Positions 46,547 to 55,167 of a stretch of 64,000 nucleotides of DNA are shown piece by piece. Each line of letters starts with the position of its first letter. The stretch's first letter is position 1. The notes under the pieces were generated by a model. It saw only the letters and a program-made list of their open reading frames with translations. It had not been told where the DNA came from and made no database searches. The stretch lies in NCBI RefSeq assembly GCF_900167135.1, contig NZ_FUWZ01000001.1, positions 2,094,336-2,158,335 of the forward strand, given 5' to 3'. The stretch comes from Chitinophaga eiseniae (GTDB lineage Bacteria > Bacteroidota > Bacteroidia > Chitinophagales > Chitinophagaceae). Position numbers and translations under genes: made by a program.

Positions 46547-47707
46547 ATGACCTCTGAATTTCGACAATGCATTTATTGTAAAGAAAGGCCCACAGGAGAC
46601 TCTGAACATATTTTCCCAAAAGGGTTGGGCGGCGAAGATCTTTATATGTATGACGTCTGCGATGATTGTAACAACTACTTTTCGAAGTTAGAAGGGGAGT
46701 TGTTTAGAAATTCGCCAATAGCTTTAATGCGTAGCGCTGAAAGAGTATTGGGTTACGGAGGGAAGAAATTACGAGAAACAGGGTTGACGTTTCCTGAAAT
46801 CTTCCAGTTTGTTGAAAAAGATCAGGTACCATACGAAATTGGAGTATTTGACGGGGCAAGGGGTTACATGCGCCCTCAGCTAATACAAATAAATGAAGAA
46901 ATTTATATTGAAGGGGCGAACGAAGAAGAAGTTAAAAGATTTTGTGCATCTTTTGAGAAGTGGCGAATCAATAGCGGGATACTGGTTGTAAATGTGCCTA
47001 AAGACAAATCCCAGCCATTGGGAATCGTGAAATTTGTTCAAGGCGATGAGCAGTTTAGTATAGAGAGATTGGAATTAACTAAGGCAAAAAATTCTATGTC
47101 ATTAGTTTTGTTGGCGGAAACCCATCCGTATAAGGCATTTCTTGAACCAAGATTGTTTTACAACGAAGATCAACGATTAGTGTTGCGTTGTCGATCTGAG
47201 AAGGAAGGAATCGATTTTTTGTGTAGGCTTTTGGATAAATTTACGAAGGAAGGTGCAAGCTTTACATCATTTTCAAACAGTTCAACAAAGGATAAAATCA
47301 ATGTTTCGTTCAAAGTCGATCCTGTAAAAATTCAGCAAGCATTAGTGAAGATCGGGCTAAATTCACTGGTGTATTATAAAGAGGGAGTAAGAAATTCGCC
47401 ATTTATTGATCCAGCAATCAATTTTGTAATGGCTGGAGAGATCATTGGAGGCTTTGTTTGTCAGATGGAAGATAAGATTGATTCGATTGACTTAATCAGC
47501 GACTGTCACCGCATTTTGTTGATTCAAGTTCAAGGAGGGGTAAAAGTAAGGATAAACCTATTTTCTGGCTTTTTTATCTTCTCATTTTATTTGAATGATC
47601 TTGTTTTATCCAACGAATTAAAAATTGTGGGAGTGTTAAATGTTAACTATAAATGTCAGGAACAAAGATTTTATGACGAAAATAATTGTGCGAGCTTAGG
47701 CTTATAG
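46547..47707 (+). CDS. HNH endonuclease (HNH_5-like)
   Basis: The protein is 386 residues from the ATG at 46,547; a TTG four codons earlier is less likely. The N-terminal zinc-type HNH reads CIYCKERP, SEHIFPKGLGG, then DVCDDCNNYFSKLEG, with Cys8, Cys11, Cys38 and Cys41 as the metal ligands and His21 as the catalytic histidine. The remaining 330 residues match no family I recognise. Downstream of a DNA methyltransferase it is the best candidate restriction enzyme, though homologues also occur alone. Confidence 0.78.
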   Translation: MTSEFRQCIYCKERPTGDSEHIFPKGLGGEDLYMYDVCDDCNNYFSKLEGELFRNSPIALMRSAERVLGYGGKKLRETGLTFPEIFQFVEKDQVPYEIGVFDGARGYMRPQLIQINEEIYIEGANEEEVKRFCASFEKWRINSGILVVNVPKDKSQPLGIVKFVQGDEQFSIERLELTKAKNSMSLVLLAETHPYKAFLEPRLFYNEDQRLVLRCRSEKEGIDFLCRLLDKFTKEGASFTSFSNSSTKDKINVSFKVDPVKIQQALVKIGLNSLVYYKEGVRNSPFIDPAINFVMAGEIIGGFVCQMEDKIDSIDLISDCHRILLIQVQGGVKVRINLFSGFFIFSFYLNDLVLSNELKIVGVLNVNYKCQEQRFYDENNCASLGL

Positions 47708-47711
47708 CAAA

Positions 47712-47769
47712 CATGCTCAGTTTTAATTTATATCTCTTTTTATGAAAGATTAATTCAAAACCGAGCATG
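47712..47769. terminator. Hairpin between convergent HNH and helicase genes
   Basis: CATGCTCAGTTTT (47,712-47,724) pairs with AAAACCGAGCATG (47,757-47,769, one mismatch) around a long AT-rich loop. It separates the stops at 47,707 and 47,802. Confidence 0.6.
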
Positions 47770-47801
47770 CATTACAATTCAGGAGTTTAATAATGCAGTA
47801 T

Positions 47802-50800
47802 CTAATGCCATCTTACCTCACCAATCTTGTGGTTACCACCGTATTCAATGTCCACTTCTAAACGATTACTACAAAATTCTTCGGTGTAAGATTTTATTGC
47901 CTGAGCAGTCAAGGCTGCCTTAGTATCAGTTGGTAGGTGATAAGCCAGCGCCTTTGTCATAAGCACAATGCATTTGGCCTTGGCTCTGGATATTGAAACA
48001 TTAGTTCTTTCCAGCTGCAGCAGAAATTCTTCTTCACCTTGAATTATGTCAGTGTCTCCTACTCCGAATGATACTATAATAGTGTCTCTTTCGCCACCTT
48101 GGAATCGCTCAACGGTATCTACTGCATTATAAATTAAAGTCGGATCAGCATTAGGGAATAATTCTAGGAGCTCTTTGACAACTAGTGATTTTTGCGCCTT
48201 ATGCGGAGTGACTACACCTATTCCAGATTCGAAGAATTCATCGTCAGAGAAAGGGGCATGTTGCTCATCAGTGTTACCACTGGATAAATTTTTAGACATT
48301 GAATGCCTCAAGCAAAAAGCCAACCCTGCTACCATCCGGGCCTCTATTTCATTAGCTTGAGATGATATCTGGTCATCGTGAATTAATGTAGTTACTGATC
48401 TATCCGGGAGAAGTAGCTCTTTATAAGCAGTTGTCGTAGGGTAGCCTTTGGGAAGTGAACTGATAGTGGTGTCTAGATCTCCTATTAGCTTTAATTTTCT
48501 TTGAGTATGAAATGCTGTTAACCCCTGGGGATAATCCAGTGATTTCGCAAAATCAACAATGTCCTGGTTGGATCTATAGTTAATTAATAGATTTTTTGAT
48601 GAGATACCGAATCTTTCTAATAAATAGGTTTGGATACTTCCAATAAGATATTCGGCATTCTTAGGTGGATCCAGGCTAAGGATGGGGGGCATTTGCAAAT
48701 GGTCTCCCGCAACAACGAGTTGTCCGGATGCTTTTAAGACAGTCAGAGGTCTTAATGATAAAGTTAGTGGGACTTGTGAACTTTCATCAATAATAACAAA
48801 GTCGTATAATTCTTTAAGCCAGTTTGAATCCCTGCCATATATCTCTTTTGTCAATCGATGGACCATGTGTGCAGTGGTGGCTACAACAGTAACTTTGTTA
48901 GGATTTTCAATGCTTTCACGTAACGATAAAATATTTGTACCGTAGTCATCTGAGCCACGTTGCACTATTTTTATCTTTAAGTGATGGTTAGTTGCAGAAA
49001 TCTCTTTTGGAATTCTGTTATTTGAATATATCATAAATAACTCGGCAATGCATGATGGATCCTCATTTATGTTTTTAACCAAACGTTCTGTAAGCTCCTC
49101 AACAGCTCTATAGTTCGGCCCTGTAATTAATATTTTTCTAGACTTATTGTTGGTTTGAGCCTCGTGTATTATGGACTGTAGAAGAAATGATAAAGTATCA
49201 GTTTTTCCAGTTCCGGGAGGCCCCCATATCACAGATAGCTGTTTTCGAGCACAGTTATAAACCGCATCTTTTTGACTAGCATTTAAATCCCTACTTCTGT
49301 TAGGAGCTCTGTAGTTTGATATTGCTTGAGATTCAGCATCAGTTCTGATATCGATGGATGAGAGTGCATCGGACTCCCACAAAACCCTTGCAATAGGTGT
49401 CGAAGGATCAGTTCCTCTTACAATTTTTTTTGCTGCTTTATCTCCCATGGCCTCTTTTGCCTCGTTGGATATTTTTGCATAAGGAGGGTTTCCTACTTCC
49501 TTCAGTATTTCTTTAGTGGATTCTGAATCATCGTATGGCACTCCCTCCTGAAGATAAATCGGTTCTCTATCTAGAGGTAGCAATCCACTGCTCAAAATTA
49601 GGTTGAATAATTCTTCCACAAATGGAGAGCGAGGTCTTAATGAAATGATTGCAATCCGATTTATTCTATCAAAATTTTCCAAGGTTACCGCGACTATTTT
49701 GTGAAGTGGGATCCTTAACTTAGCAAAATCTATATTGGGAGGGTCTTCACTGAGACCAAGACTAGATCCGGTTTGTAGTGGGTATCCTGGATGATTAACC
49801 AAGCCGGCAACATAGAATGATTTCCCTTCCTCAAGTTTGGCTTCAGTTGAGTCCTCACTAACTTCAAATTTATATCTATAGTTACCTAAATCCTGCACCA
49901 TTTTAGGAAGAACAATGATTTTATAGGAGGCTTCTAAGCTTTCAGCGTCCGTAATTAACTCCAGTTCACTTTGGGTTTTGGCTGTTGAGGCCTCAACTTT
50001 ATCCCATTGTATCCATAGTTTAGAATCATAAGCAACAGAATTAGCTCCTGTGGAAATTGCCAAACTAAGGATGGGCGCCTTTGATGTGAGCCTATCCCTT
50101 AGGTCTATGCGCAATTTTGCGGTAACACTAGCTAATGCCCATGCATGCGTTTTTAGGGCATTTTCATAGTTTTTTATGGCATGACTGAGGCTAATATTTT
50201 TTCCATACATTGGTATTACACCAAGATTTGCTTTCCAGATTTCAAAAATTCTTTCACGCGGGATTGAATCGCCAAGAATTTCCCTGTAGTAGTTGTCTAA
50301 TTTCCTCGGCGGCATACCGGGAAGATGATATTTTTCGGCTACACCCAAAAGTGTATGCGCGAATTTTACGGGTAATCTAGTGCCTTGAGATATAAAATTT
50401 CTAATAAAGACTATTCCTGGAGTTAATTCTGAATCTTTTTCCATTAGTTCATCTGCGGGAAATAGCCAAGCGAGAGCACGTTGTGATCTCTCAGGTAATG
50501 AAAGAACTTTTAAGAGATGCCTACCAAAGGCGTTGCATAGTTCTTCATACTGTCTCGGTTCCCAAAAGCAAATTTGTGTACGAACGCTGCCGAAGCCACT
50601 AGCATTAAATAATTGGTGCGAAGTACTTATACTTTGTGCTAATTTATTGATGAATGACTCTAATGCGACCCATTCGGCTTCCAGGAAATCTTTTTCGACA
50701 ACAAATGCCTCCTCTCCGTAGCTGTGATAGGACGCAGTACTGCCATCTGGTTTTTTCAGCATTTGTTGGAATGGAGCGAATAGCATTCCTCTTAAAGCGA

Positions 50801-52097
50801 TACCTGTTAATAGCCCACTACCAGAGTCAAAATTTACAATAATGTCATATTCTGCATCCACGAAAGCAGCTAACCCAGCAAACTTAGCATTTTGATTTAT
50901 GGAGATGCTTCCTGTATTAATAGCTCTGGCTCGCTCGCTGATTTGAGATCTGTCGCTTTTTAGTAAGGAGTGTTTTTTTAATGTAAGGGTATCAGGAGAA
51001 AGCCCTACTAAATTGGATAGGGTTGAATGGCCATTTTGCACTAAGACACTGGAGGCTCCTTTACTTAAATTTGGTAGTTGGCATAAATGGTCGTCAGCTT
51101 CTGCTGCGGGAAGGCAATAGTGGTTGGGGTTGGCTTCAAACGTTCGTAAATCCTCGCCAAATAACCAACCTTCATTACCTAGCCAGTCGCAGGCATTGCA
51201 TTTGCTGCTAATATGATAAGCAACAGATGCCCAGCCTTCTGTATCTCCTTTAGTTACCACTCTTGGAATATCCTCTTTGAAAAATTTGTACACGCTGGAA
51301 AAGTAGATCATATAATTGACCAAGCCATCCTGCAAGTCCAATTCTAGTGCTTCTATTCTGTGATTGGCCGTTGAATTTGAGAGGCTAATTGTTTTGCTGA
51401 AATTGGGCATATTTGTATGTTTCCATAGATAGGTTTTATGGGAAACATAATATTTATCCTTATGGTTGGCTCCTACGGAGTTAAGCCAGTTTGTAAGGAA
51501 AAAAGTATAAAGGCATACTTCAGCAGCATAGCTTGCATTAGCTTCTGTTACATTTTTTAAATCAATTACACTGATGGCTATCCTTGAATCAGCTGGCGTT
51601 ACAAGCTTTCTTTTACCGTTTGGTAGAACTTCGTAGTCATTGGTGTTTGGTTTATGAACGTATAATATATCAGGTCGCAATCCTGACAAAGGAGGGATAG
51701 TTTGTTTTTCACTAGTGGTTAAACCTAAATTATCTAATGCATAGTCCCTAAAGTGTTGTGGTTCAATTCCTGGCTGTAGAATGAATTGCGGTAAGGCTTT
51801 AGGATCAATAGAAGAAAGGGTAGCATCTAAATCTACTTCGGCATAGCCGGGTCTAAAAATTACATTTTGAGGAAGAACTTTAGTTAATTCGTCAAATTGT
51901 TCTCGCTCAAAATCCTGCCCTGATTTTGTGATTAACTGTACGGCAGGCCTGGTCTTTAATGGAACTGGAAGATTTGCTGCTTTTAAATTTGCTACATTGT
52001 TGTTGAACAATGATAAATACAAATGTCTATCACATTTAGTTCTCAAGAAGGTGGAGAGCTTGCTTTTTGAAAGCTGCCTACTAGGTAGTTGAGCCAT
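47802..52097 (-). CDS. Cas4/RecB-like nuclease fused to an SF1 helicase (Dna2-like)
   Basis: The protein is 1,431 residues from the ATG at 52,097 (a longer start at 52,163 is possible). The N-terminal LSKSKLSTFLRTKCDRHLYL resembles Cas4/Dna2 nucleases with the first cluster cysteine. Nuclease motifs follow (LRPDILYV, then VIDLKNV), and a later KCNACDW...CLP...LCQLP group may complete an iron-sulfur site. The C-terminal third is an SF1 helicase: GPPGTGKT, IDESSQ, VAGDHLQMPP, VERFQGGERDTI and NVSISRAKAK. The middle may hold an RNase H-like domain (TM0106-type). It would unwind and degrade DNA. Its neighbours suggest defence. Confidence 0.85.
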   Translation of the reverse strand: MAQLPSRQLSKSKLSTFLRTKCDRHLYLSLFNNNVANLKAANLPVPLKTRPAVQLITKSGQDFEREQFDELTKVLPQNVIFRPGYAEVDLDATLSSIDPKALPQFILQPGIEPQHFRDYALDNLGLTTSEKQTIPPLSGLRPDILYVHKPNTNDYEVLPNGKRKLVTPADSRIAISVIDLKNVTEANASYAAEVCLYTFFLTNWLNSVGANHKDKYYVSHKTYLWKHTNMPNFSKTISLSNSTANHRIEALELDLQDGLVNYMIYFSSVYKFFKEDIPRVVTKGDTEGWASVAYHISSKCNACDWLGNEGWLFGEDLRTFEANPNHYCLPAAEADDHLCQLPNLSKGASSVLVQNGHSTLSNLVGLSPDTLTLKKHSLLKSDRSQISERARAINTGSISINQNAKFAGLAAFVDAEYDIIVNFDSGSGLLTGIALRGMLFAPFQQMLKKPDGSTASYHSYGEEAFVVEKDFLEAEWVALESFINKLAQSISTSHQLFNASGFGSVRTQICFWEPRQYEELCNAFGRHLLKVLSLPERSQRALAWLFPADELMEKDSELTPGIVFIRNFISQGTRLPVKFAHTLLGVAEKYHLPGMPPRKLDNYYREILGDSIPRERIFEIWKANLGVIPMYGKNISLSHAIKNYENALKTHAWALASVTAKLRIDLRDRLTSKAPILSLAISTGANSVAYDSKLWIQWDKVEASTAKTQSELELITDAESLEASYKIIVLPKMVQDLGNYRYKFEVSEDSTEAKLEEGKSFYVAGLVNHPGYPLQTGSSLGLSEDPPNIDFAKLRIPLHKIVAVTLENFDRINRIAIISLRPRSPFVEELFNLILSSGLLPLDREPIYLQEGVPYDDSESTKEILKEVGNPPYAKISNEAKEAMGDKAAKKIVRGTDPSTPIARVLWESDALSSIDIRTDAESQAISNYRAPNRSRDLNASQKDAVYNCARKQLSVIWGPPGTGKTDTLSFLLQSIIHEAQTNNKSRKILITGPNYRAVEELTERLVKNINEDPSCIAELFMIYSNNRIPKEISATNHHLKIKIVQRGSDDYGTNILSLRESIENPNKVTVVATTAHMVHRLTKEIYGRDSNWLKELYDFVIIDESSQVPLTLSLRPLTVLKASGQLVVAGDHLQMPPILSLDPPKNAEYLIGSIQTYLLERFGISSKNLLINYRSNQDIVDFAKSLDYPQGLTAFHTQRKLKLIGDLDTTISSLPKGYPTTTAYKELLLPDRSVTTLIHDDQISSQANEIEARMVAGLAFCLRHSMSKNLSSGNTDEQHAPFSDDEFFESGIGVVTPHKAQKSLVVKELLELFPNADPTLIYNAVDTVERFQGGERDTIIVSFGVGDTDIIQGEEEFLLQLERTNVSISRAKAKCIVLMTKALAYHLPTDTKAALTAQAIKSYTEEFCSNRLEVDIEYGGNHKIGEVRWH

Positions 52098-53148
52098 GGT
52101 TGAAGGGGTGGTATACTGAATAAATAGTAAAATCCTCTTATTTGTAAGAGGTGACATCGCCATATGTCATTTTACTAATGTATGAATTATTTTGCACTCT
52201 GCTGTTGAGATTCAGTGACGCATTATTTATCTTATCAAGAGGGGATATAAGGTCTCACTCCGGCGTCAGTCGGCAAAAAAGGGCGCCAGGCCGTCGCTTG
52301 CCCCTTCCGCTTCGCTACAGGGGCTGCGCTCCGTCCTGTCACCCTTTTCGCGCTCCTTCCGCCTACGTTCGGGCAGCTCCCGGTCTGGCTAAGGGCTGTT
52401 TTTACAATTGGTGGCCTTTATGCCCGCCATCCCTTCGCTGCCCATTTTGTCCGCCCCCCGCCCGCCACCCCCGGCCTTTCATTTTTGATTTTGCCGTCCG
52501 CTGGCGCTCCCGGCCAGACATAGGTCGAAGGCGCGGCCTGCTGCGGCTCGCCCTCGCTTGGCCCCTCCGCTGCGCTTCGGGGCCTGCGCTCTGGCTGCCG
52601 CCGCAGCGGCCGGGGGTGGAAGGGCGGCGGGGGCGGGGCGACAGTAATTCTATTTAACGGGAGATTATAGCTGCCAGAGGATAGTACCCTGATTGGGCGA
52701 CCAACGGGAGAACCAGGCGCGCGAACACCAGCATTTGTACCCTGGTCAACAATGTACTATCGCGCGGCGTCCGTGCTGGTAGATGATGGGAGCAACAGTT
52801 GAACAAAGGCTCAACAGCATCACTTTGACCGACGAAAGAACATAGGCGCGGCTTCTGTAACCCATCATCTGCCATCCCGGACGTTTGCCGCTTGTTCCAT
52901 TATTTTTTTTCAACTGTACCTTTTCTGTAGCGGGCTACTGACTGCCTTTCCGAAAAGGGAACCCATTCACGGTCCGATAGCCTCTTGACTGCAGCGGTCC
53001 CCCGGCTGATAGGCGCCGGCTGGCACCTGGTGCTGTTATATGGCGCGTTACCCAAATAACGGTCCGTCAGCGCGGCAAATATTAGCTATTAGCCACGCTG
53101 GCAAACCTTATATGTAATGAAGTAAATGTAAAATGGAGATTGCGGGAG
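52098..53148. other. Long noncoding GC-shifted stretch of about 1 kb
   Basis: No convincing gene is seen. 52,230-52,650 is strongly GC-rich with repeated hairpins (described separately). 52,650-53,148 is mixed, with scattered palindromes and no coding-like signal. The AT-rich nuclease-helicase gene ends abruptly against it, so it may be an assembly point between element modules. Confidence 0.6.
52300..52583 (-). repeat. GC-rich hairpins with GCGNAGC mini-hairpin cores
   Basis: Two hairpins share one plan: GCCCC(T) arm, 3-nt side, GCTNCGC core, 3-nt side and closing (A)GGGGC arm, at 52,300-52,324 and 52,561-52,583. A third core, GCTGCGC, is at 52,323-52,329. On the minus strand the cores read GCGNAGC. 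Confidence 0.75.
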
Positions 53149-53313
53149 TTAACGTTTTCTTAGCGCTTTTTCTTCCAAATGGAATTCCTTCCATGCGGTT
53201 TTCAGGTCTTTCAACAATAAATCATGGTTACCGAAGTATTTAACGCTCATTTCCTCCCTGATCTTTCTCACCTCTGCCACAGCATCATATTTTTTTCTTT
53301 TTTTCATGATCAT
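53149..53313 (-). CDS. Short protein, candidate antitoxin of the PIN toxin
   Basis: A 54-residue open frame starts at 53,313 (or two codons later at 53,307). It is highly charged, with a basic start (MKKRKKYDAVAEVRKIREEM) and a helical tail ending LRKR. It overlaps the end of the PIN gene by 29 bp, in another frame, so it is translationally coupled. Size, charge and position fit an antitoxin or small DNA-binding partner, but I recognise no family. Confidence 0.6.
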   Translation of the reverse strand: MIMKKRKKYDAVAEVRKIREEMSVKYFGNHDLLLKDLKTAWKEFHLEEKALRKR

Positions 53314-53764
53314 ATGGTTTTAAGATTTCGCGCGGGGTCCTGATCTCAATTTGCCGGTACCCCATTTGCAAATTTATGGAATTATACAGTTTTATACGGT
53401 CAAGGTTTACGATGTGTTTAAAGTTCCAACTGGCGAGAACATCGGCCCCGTGCAATGTCGCAAGCGCAATATGTAACGCGTCATTATAGGAATTGTCACT
53501 TAGCGCACCCGCCGCAATATACGTATCTGCCAGCTTCATAGCTTTCACATGCCCCTTTACTTTGACTTTAAACCGTTTCGGAATTTCCGTCAGCTTCGCT
53601 TTTACTTCAGCTCCTGCTGGTTTCAGTTCCATCATAACTAGGTCGGAAAGCATTAGCTTCTTTATGCCGGTCCTAAACTCGTCAAAAAGCGCATTGCTGT
53701 GTACTTGAAATTCTTGGTCAAAACATCCCCCAATTACAGAGGTATCTGTATAAACATTCAACAT
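53285..53764 (-). CDS. PIN-domain ribonuclease (VapC-like toxin)
   Basis: The 159-residue protein has PIN motifs: Asp7 in VYTDTSVIGG, the LSDLVMMELK segment with the second acid, SYNDALHIALA with the third, and the closing NFKHIVN. PIN toxins cleave tRNA or rRNA. It is followed by a short overlapping gene that could encode the antitoxin. It lies in a toxin-rich stretch with symE and an XRE regulator, a pattern of element-stabilising addiction modules. Confidence 0.82.
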   Translation of the reverse strand: MLNVYTDTSVIGGCFDQEFQVHSNALFDEFRTGIKKLMLSDLVMMELKPAGAEVKAKLTEIPKRFKVKVKGHVKAMKLADTYIAAGALSDNSYNDALHIALATLHGADVLASWNFKHIVNLDRIKLYNSINLQMGYRQIEIRTPREILKPYDHEKKKKI

Positions 53765-53778
53765 GGTTGATAATTGAG

Positions 53779-53880
53779 CTAAGTGAAGAAGAGGGTTAAA
53801 TCAAACTGCCTGATATAGGCACATAGTTGCGCTACGAACATGCGATGTTCGCTGGTGAGCGTATTTTCATCTTTAAACAT
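53779..53880 (-). CDS. Very short open frame between symE and PIN genes
   Basis: A 33-residue frame, MFKDENTLTSEHRMFVAQLC and ending LFFT, lies between two toxin genes on the same strand. The composition looks protein-like rather than random, and the spacing (15 bp to PIN, 64 bp from symE) fits an operon. No family is recognised, and it may be a remnant. Confidence 0.35.
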   Translation of the reverse strand: MFKDENTLTSEHRMFVAQLCAYIRQFDLTLFFT

Positions 53881-53943
53881 GGTTTAATGACAACCGATCT
53901 GTAGAAGATTCGCCGGTTGCTTTGGGTTAACAGAAGTAGAGGG

Positions 53944-54231
53944 TTATTCTTCTTCGTTTAGGTTTATGGAGGCCAGCAGACGGCTGATTTGCCGCATTTT
54001 CCTTTTGCTGGCAGTTGGTTCCGGTTGGAGGGGTACAACTGGCAATTTTTCATTGGTAATTACTAAACGGTTGCGTCGCACCTGGACATTAACCCGGTCA
54101 CCAATAGCAAAGCCGGCATCATGAAGCCAGACGCCCGCAAGTTGAATACAGGAGACGGATATCCACTGATCTGCTCGTTCCTGATGAAGTTGTTTAACAG
54201 TTATACTTCTTGTTTTTGGTTTGTTTTTCAT
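53944..54231 (-). CDS. symE: SymE-like toxin
   Basis: The 95-residue protein has the SymE core VSCIQLAGVWLHDAGFAIGDRVNVQV followed by RNRLVIT, a short AbrB-like fold turned RNA-cleaving toxin in E. coli. The tail ends NLNEEE. In E. coli it is controlled by LexA and an antisense RNA. Here, an 11-bp palindrome immediately before the start suggests transcriptional control by a repressor, perhaps the XRE protein on the other side. Confidence 0.8.
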   Translation of the reverse strand: MKNKPKTRSITVKQLHQERADQWISVSCIQLAGVWLHDAGFAIGDRVNVQVRRNRLVITNEKLPVVPLQPEPTASKRKMRQISRLLASINLNEEE

Positions 54232-54234
54232 AAT

Positions 54235-54292
54235 TGTACTTATTTATCATAAATATACAAATAAGTACAGTTTTAAACAAATAAATAAGTGC
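54235..54292. promoter_or_regulatory. Operator-like palindrome upstream of symE
   Basis: TGTACTTATTT (54,235-54,245) and AAATAAGTACA (54,259-54,269) are exact complements. A third half-site with one change (AAATAAGTGC) lies at 54,283-54,292. It occupies the symE side of the symE/XRE divergent region. Confidence 0.7.
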
Positions 54293-54463
54293 TTTTTTAT
54301 GCTTAAAAGGATAATTATTTTCTATCTTTTGGTCTATAATTACACCAATTGGATAAATATTGCATTGTTGATATTTTATATATGATTGTGGTATTAACGC
54401 TTCTTCTTAGATTGAGATTGAATTGAACTTTTACTTGAATTAACCCAATCAACAAATCGATTT

Positions 54464-54823
54464 ATGACATTCGGACAAAGGGTAACTATTGCAAGAAAGC
54501 AGAAGAACCTTACCCAAACGGAATTGGCAGCACAGATAGGCACCAGCGGGAATATTGTAAGTAAATATGAAAGAGATTTCATAACCCCATCTATCGAGGT
54601 TGCCGCAAAGATTGCCGAAGTGTTAGGAACATCAATAGACTACCTGGTTACAGGAGCATTACCTGAAGGCGGGACAGTGTCGAATGAGGAGAAAATCCAA
54701 CTACAGCAGTTTGACCAGCTCTCACCCGAAGATAAGCTACATGTCCTGGCTGTCGTTGAGGCTTTCGTAACCAAATCGAAATTACAATCTGTACTGGCAC
54801 GGCCATCCTGGACAAAAAAATAA
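54464..54823 (+). CDS. XRE-family transcriptional regulator
   Basis: The 119-residue protein has an N-terminal cro/C1-type HTH: VTIARKQKNLTQTELAAQIG, then GNIVSKYERDFITPSIEVAAKIAE. The SIDYLVTG segment closes the domain. The C-terminal part is helical and probably dimerises. It is divergent from symE and likely regulates the toxin region through the nearby palindrome. Confidence 0.9.
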   Translation: MTFGQRVTIARKQKNLTQTELAAQIGTSGNIVSKYERDFITPSIEVAAKIAEVLGTSIDYLVTGALPEGGTVSNEEKIQLQQFDQLSPEDKLHVLAVVEAFVTKSKLQSVLARPSWTKK

Positions 54824-54852
54824 AGGCACCCGTTTTGTGACGAGTGCCTTTA
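54822..54852 (-). terminator. Terminator shared by the XRE and small minus-strand genes
   Basis: A 12-bp stem, AAAGGCACCCGT with ACGAGTGCCTTT, has a 6-nt loop. The minus strand continues into a T-rich tract (ATTTTTTTG), so it best serves the gene ending at 54,909. Confidence 0.82.
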
Positions 54853-54908
54853 CACCAAACAATCCCAAAGGTAACCACACCTTAGCCGGGAAACTATTTA
54901 TCAGCGGC

Positions 54909-55118
54909 CTAACCGCCTTCATTTGACACTGCTGTTTGACTAACCCCAGTCATGACTGTACCAGCAACAGCGATATAACCGGCAATTTTCACGATGATAG
55001 CAGGGATGGCGGGAATACCCATCAGGGCACCGCTGATCGCTGTCAGGACCAGACCTATATTTCGCACCTTACTGAAAAAGGGCGGAGTTGATGCGGTGAG
55101 TCGTTGTGCAAGTTTCAT
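54909..55118 (-). CDS. Small hydrophobic protein, unknown function
   Basis: The 69-residue protein (ATG at 55,118; a GTG two codons earlier is less likely) has a hydrophobic core (VLTAISGALMGIPAIPAIIV and IAGYIAVAGTVMTG) that should form one or two membrane segments. It resembles a holin-like or small membrane peptide. It lies 49 bp after the conserved orphan gene at 55,168, but a strong terminator hairpin lies between them. No function is recognised. Confidence 0.65.
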   Translation of the reverse strand: MKLAQRLTASTPPFFSKVRNIGLVLTAISGALMGIPAIPAIIVKIAGYIAVAGTVMTGVSQTAVSNEGG

Positions 55119-55138
55119 ATACACAGTTTAAGAGGTGA

Positions 55139-55165
55139 AGAAAAGCCGGCCCACGTGGGCCGGGT
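55139..55165 (-). terminator. Terminator after the conserved orphan gene
   Basis: A perfect CCGGCCCAC/GTGGGCCGG palindrome is followed on the minus strand by CTTTTCTT, just past the 55,168 stop. Confidence 0.85.
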
Positions 55166-55167
55166 TA

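Noticed and set aside
47802..52097. Mokosh-type or CRISPR Cas4 assignment for the nuclease-helicase
   Set aside because: There is no phospholipase-D nuclease domain as in Mokosh, and no cas1/cas2 nearby. The Cas4-like part is fused to an SF1 helicase, as in Dna2.
52151..52657. A 168-codon proline/arginine-rich frame across the GC-rich hairpin region
   Set aside because: Its composition follows from the GC-rich hairpins and no domain or ribosome-binding signal is visible. The structure explains the region better.
52654..52875. A 73-codon minus-strand frame in the noncoding stretch
   Set aside because: No recognisable motif or upstream signal; the composition is mixed and unlike the neighbouring genes.
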